Made by a program: the position numbers and the translations under genes. Shown here piece by piece: positions 59,546-64,000 of a stretch of 64,000 nt of DNA. Origin of the DNA: Bidens hawaiensis (taxonomy: Eukaryota > Streptophyta > Magnoliopsida > Asterales > Asteraceae); contig JAIQDT010007392.1 in NCBI GenBank assembly GCA_021521415.1, positions 48,362 through 112,361 on the forward strand. Direction: 5' to 3'. The notes beneath the pieces are model-generated. The model was not told the origin of the DNA and searched no databases. It saw nothing but the letters and a program-made list of their open reading frames with translations. Numbering within the stretch: position 1 is the stretch's first letter; each line of letters begins with the position of its first letter.

Positions 59546-60879
59546 ATGTCTGGATATGAGGAACAAGAGGTGTCTACTAACAAGATACCAAGGTTGTATG
59601 GACAGAAAAACATTATCAAATGGAAAGTACTCTTTGAAGCAGCCGTATGCTACAATGATATTGATATGTGGAACTCCATCAAGAATGGTCCACAAACTGC
59701 TGTTGAAGAAGGTGCAAATGCTACTGCAACTGCTGCTGTAAGAGAAAAAATGAGAAAGGTGGATGACAAAGCCTTAGCTATGATTAAGCTAGGTTTGTCT
59801 TGGGAGATTCTGACCAAGGTGGCTCATCACACAACTGCCAAGCAAATGTATGATGCCATCCTTGAAATGTATGAAGGGAATACTGAACTAAAGAACATAA
59901 AGAAGCAAAGATTGAAGAAACAGTTGGAAAGGTTCAAGTATAGGGATGGAGAAAGGTTGAAATCAATACTAGAACATTTTCTAAGTATTGTGAATGAGTT
60001 GAGGACAACTGATTATGTAATGACTGGCTTTGATTTGAATACAAGTTACTCAACTCAATGCCAAAAGAATGGTATACTGCTTGCAAGTTCATCCTTCAGA
60101 AGCAAAATTTCAATGAATTGAAATTGGATGATGTGGTATGCTTTCTTCAAGCTGCAGAACTTAAAATGATAGAGAATGAGATGATTAAGGAAGATAGACC
60201 CTGCTTCAATGTTTCAAATGCATTGATTGCACCAATGGGAAATCTGTCTACCAAGAATCAACAGCAAATTCCCATTATTGAAGAACCAGCTGAACATAAT
60301 GTTGTTACTCCAAAATCTTTCATTGGAGGTAGCACAAGTAATCAAGGAAATCAGCAGAGGTTCAATGTGCAACTGATTGATGATACTGATTCTGCCTCCA
60401 AGCCAAGTGGAAATGTTCCTAATACTGGCACAGGACATGGTCAAAGCAATGAAACACAAGATTTGTTGTCTATGTTTACTGAGTCATATAATGCATTTGT
60501 TGCAAAGAATATAATTCACACAAGTGTGGTACAAGATGATTTAGAACAAATTGATGCAGATGACTTGGAAGACATGGATTTGAAGTGGCAAGCTGCCATG
60601 TTGGGTTTGAGAAGTAAAATGCTATATAACAGAACTGGTAGGTCTCTGGTTTCTGGTCCTAATGACAGGATTGGATTTGACAAGTCAAAAGCAATATGTT
60701 ACAATTGTCAGCAACCTGGTCATTTTGCAAGAGAATGCAATCAACCAAGAAACTTTCAAATGAATCAATTCCAGAATCAACAACCAGGAGGTCAGCATCA
60801 ATATCAACAAAATCAACCAAGAGGTCAGCAACATTACCACAAAATCAGCCAAGATTCAACAACAACAACAGCCAAATGA
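59546..60879 (+). pseudogene. Copia E gag with CCHC knuckle (frameshifted)
   Basis: ATG at 59546 (MSGYEEQEVSTNKIPRLYG) starts a copia gag: KWKVLFEAAVCYNDIDMW, then TAKQMYDAILEMYEGN. A one-base shift near 60040 moves the frame to 60058-60879, which contains DLEDMDLKWQAAML and the knuckle CYNCQQPGHFAREC (about 60699-60740), and then a Gln/Asn-rich tail. A further shift near 60840 follows. Confidence 0.88.
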
Positions 60880-63153
60880 ACAACTTTAACAACAACAACT
60901 TCAATCCCAACAACAATTACAACCCCAACTTCAACAACTTTCAGCCTCAAATGAATAATCAACAACAAAGTATGCAACAGACTCAAGGTTTTCAAATGAA
61001 TAACAATCAAACCTTCAAGCAGCTCAAAATGTTCCAAACAACACTGTTCCAGCAAATCAAAATCAAATCAGAAATCAAGGAAATGTGGCAGTGACTACAC
61101 AGCATGAAGGAAATTTTGATTGGAGCAATCATGAAGAGGACATTGCAGATGATATCAGGAAAGCAAATGTGGCATTCATGGCCATATTTGAGAAAGAAAA
61201 AGGATCATCATCTCAGGTACACTCTGCTCCTACAGTTGATTTAAATGAACTTATCATTGAATTGAAAACAAAGTTAGGCAAGCTGGAAAGTGAGTGTTTC
61301 AGAAAACAAAGCATCATCAATGAGTATGAAGCAAGTGAGTTGATCAGTGATGAAAAGATTAAAAGCCTTGAAGATGATTGCATGATCATTTACAGAACTC
61401 AAACTAGATATACCACTGAGATTGATGGATTAAAGAAGATGTTGGTTGAAGAAAAGGTGCAAAACACAAGACTGAAGGTTGAAACTGAATTTCTGAAGAA
61501 TTTGATCTCAACAGGCAACATATGTGGTATAATGAACCAGGTGAAGGAACAAGACAAATACAAAACAGTACCACCTCCATTCAACAACAACTTCATGCCA
61601 AAAGTTGACAAAGAGAAAAGAGATGCATACTTGCAACAATTCAGAGATGTCTTTCAAGATAAGGAAGAATTTGTTGATTTGTACAAAAAGGTAGAAGTGA
61701 ATGAAAAAGGAGAGTTTGTGATTAAGAAAGAAGTAAAAGAGAATAAGTCAATTGGAGTTCAAGTCTCTGAGGATGAATTTGATTCAGTTGAGTTGGATCA
61801 AGATGATCTGAGTGATTTGAGTGATCAAATTACTGAAAAGGAAATCAAAGCTGCTGAAAGAGGAAAAAAATATAAGAAACCTGAATCTGTTGATAAACTT
61901 CCAAAGTATCCACCTGTCCCACCAAGATTGAAGAAACAAAATGATAAAATGAAAAGAGAACATGTTTCTTTTGATATTTGTGAAAGGAGGAGGATAAACA
62001 ACAATGCAGTCAGACCACCAAGCAAGGCTGTATTGGGTAAGATAAAGCAGAACAACAAAAAGAAGATGGTGACTGAAAAAGTTGATACAGAAAATTTTAT
62101 CCCAGTTTATCCAATCTTTTCTAGTCATGAGGTGTTGGATGTTGGAGAAGTGGAAACTATGGAAGAGTATGAGAAAAGACAGTCAAGGGTTAGAGAAAGC
62201 AGTGATGAAGAACCTATGATTATGGAGAAGATTGTCTTTGTCAAAAGCAAACTTGAAAGACAAGACATCAAGATTGAGGAATTTGTTCCTTTTTCAATTG
62301 ATTTTGATGGTTTAAAGAATCAGAAGACTCTAGGAGTCAAGACACCTAAGCCAAGTGAAAGATACAAGAAACCAAAAGAACATGAAATATTCAAAGGCAA
62401 GTTTTGGTGCAAAAGGTGTGATGAATATGGTCACCACACAGATTCATGTAATGAAAGATTCAAATTCAAACCATTTCATGTACCAGATGGAACAAAGTAT
62501 GGGCAAGACTTTGTCTTGTACAAAAAGAGGTATGATGAATATCTGGGAAAAGGAAAGGTGTGTGGAAATGAAACCATGAACAAAGAAGAGAAGAAATCCG
62601 AAAAGGAGACAAGGATTGAGAAGAAAGTGGCTGAACTAGCAAGAAGAAGTAAATCTCCTAAGAAGCATGAGGAATTGACCAAAAAGAACTATCAGTCTGT
62701 GAGAATCAAGCAAGATACTCAATCAGTCAAATCTAATAGCTCACAAGGATCATCAAGCAGTGAGAAGACAAGAAGAAAAGATGCACATTCTAGAAATAAA
62801 CCAACAGAACTCACTGGTAATGAGAAGTTTCTATTAAGACATGGATATGAACCACATGGTTTCCTTTGGAAACCTAAGACTGAGAGTAAGGTTGAGCAAT
62901 TTGCTGATGTGAGAGACTACTCTGAGAAGAAGGACAATGTGGTAAAGGAGTATGCCACTGACTCAGCTGAATACCAGTGTCCAACTCACTTGTTAAGACT
63001 CCAAGAGAGTGTGGTTATGAAACTGATCATTCAGACAACTTAGAATTGACTCATGAAGATCCTAAACCAACAACACTCACTTCCCAAGCTGTGTCTGAAA
63101 CTGAATCTGATGAGCTGCAAGTTGATAAGGCTTGCACTTCATCACTTAACTAA
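60880..63153 (+). pseudogene. Copia E long gag-to-protease linker with coiled coil and second knuckle
   Basis: An Asn/Gln-rich stretch (to about 61010) precedes a 652-codon open frame (61085-63043). It has a probable coiled coil (LNELIIELKTKLGKLESECF; later SLEDDCMII...), acidic and Lys-rich segments, and a second CCHC knuckle (CKRCDEYGHHTDSC, about 62408). The segment GFLWKPKTE leads to a frame change near 63020, then ACTSSLN-stop at 63151-63153. Matches copia A 3229-4304. The length of this linker is unusual for copia elements in general. Confidence 0.85.
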
Positions 63154-63176
63154 TCAAATTTTCTTTGTATGTGTAG
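63148..63176 (+). promoter_or_regulatory. Conserved stop codon / branch point / 3' splice-site-like motif
   Basis: AACTAATCAAATTTTCTTTG then TATGTGTAG, followed by GAACAATCC of the protease frame. Compare 4302-4330 and 54781-54807. Confidence 0.5.
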
Positions 63177-64000
63177 GAACAATCCACTCCTCTAAATGAC
63201 ATATGGTATATGGAATAAGTGGTTGTTCTAGGCACATGACTTTGTGATAAGAGATCTCTTGTCAATTATGAAGAGAAGTATGAAGGTCCAGTAGCTTTTG
63301 GGAGTGATGAGAATGGTGGAAAGATTGTTGGAAAAGGAATCTTAACAAATGGGAAAGTCTTATTTGATAATGTATTTCATGTTGAAGGTCTTCAGTACAA
63401 TCTGCTGAGTATATCACAAATGTGTGATAAGGGTTACAAAGTCAGTTTTGATGATTCACACTGTTTCATTTTAAAACCTGAGTTTGTAATTCCACCTGAA
63501 ATGATTATGATGATGGCACCAAGAAATGGTAACTTGTATGAATTGAATATGAAAGAAGCTGTTTCAAGAGGAGGTGCATGTTTTGTTTCCAAAGCCACTG
63601 AAAATGAGTCAAAATTGTGGCATAGGAAACTGTGTCATGTGAACTTGAAGAACATGAATAGACTTGTCAAAGGTGAGCATGTCATAGGTTTACCTACAAG
63701 AGAATTCAAGATGGAAGATCATTGTGATTCATGTCAAAAGGGAAAACAACACAAATCTACTCATAAGCCAAAGCTCATCAACTTAATTGATCAAGTACTT
63801 GAATTACTTCACATGGATCTCTTTGGTCCAGTGAGTGTACCAAGTATTGGGAAGAAAAGATATTGTCTGGTGATCATTGATGACTATTCAAGATACACTT
63901 GGGTTTATTTCCTAAGTACCAAGGATGAGACTGCAGAGTTGATTAAAGGTTGTGTAACAATGATTGAGAACAAGTTGAATAAGACAGTCAAGATGATGAG
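63177..64000 (+). pseudogene. Copia E protease and integrase N-terminal part (runs off window)
   Basis: EQSTPLNDIWYM opens the protease, whose DSG site is damaged by indels at 63215-63245. From about 63250 the frame is open to the window end: FGSDENGGKIVGKG, LSISQMCDKGYK, the zinc finger (LWHRKLCHVN; CDSCQKGKQH) and the integrase core with the first Asp intact (HMDLFGPV, about 63812). It is highly similar to copia A pol. RT and RNase H would lie beyond 64000. Confidence 0.88.

Overview
The window reads as intergenic heterochromatin of a flowering plant: AT-rich, with stacked LTR retrotransposons, DNA-transposon debris, microsatellites and no certain intact host gene. I lean to Asteraceae. The reason is the accessory ORF behind a copia pol gene (14.27-19.15 kb), which resembles ORFs I remember from daisy-family genomes, and the overall look of the gypsy LTRs. 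That placement is memory-based inference. No intact tRNA or rRNA gene and no CRISPR was seen.

0-20.4 kb is best read as one old, deeply nested Ty1/copia element (copia A). Its linker and pol lie at 3.2-7.8 kb, then a long spacer, then an accessory ORF with its own TATA box and intron (14.15-19.15 kb), then a polypurine tract and a 3' LTR (19.33-20.43 kb). Nested in its gag region are a PIF/Harbinger fragment, in that a gypsy LTR, and in that another copia whose LTR starts the window. Nested in the spacer are a 1.96 kb solo LTR (TSD TTTGC) and a gag-only gypsy deletion derivative (TSD CAAGG).

20.4-29 kb holds a short two-exon minus-strand gene of unknown function split by a 1.34 kb solo LTR (TSD CTTGT), a broken Harbinger transposase, a Harbinger derivative with TIRs and TSD TTA that keeps only a Myb/SANT-like ORF, and a SINE-like sequence. 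29-41 kb is very AT-rich and non-coding. It holds tandem repeats, a Helitron-type terminus, a hAT MITE (8-bp TSD), a 3.8 kb TIR-bounded element with a minisatellite, and a SINE/LINE insertion whose 5' end is an inverted copy of its own flank.

41-58 kb is a second copia family (copia C, then copia D). Into copia C's gag went a young complete Ty3/gypsy element (42283-51386; TSD TCATG; LTRs differing by two indels in my reading; pol broken by one extra base just after the integrase Glu). Further along it carries a Cassandra-type TRIM with 5S rRNA-like LTRs. 58-64 kb is copia E, from the same family as the LTR at the window start. Its gag-pol runs off the right edge and matches copia A.

The most unusual signals are: the accessory ORF with its own promoter and intron; a stop codon/branch point/3' splice-site motif just before protease in three copia elements of two families; the inverted-flank retroposon; covarying hairpin arrays in the young gypsy LTR; and the Cassandra element.
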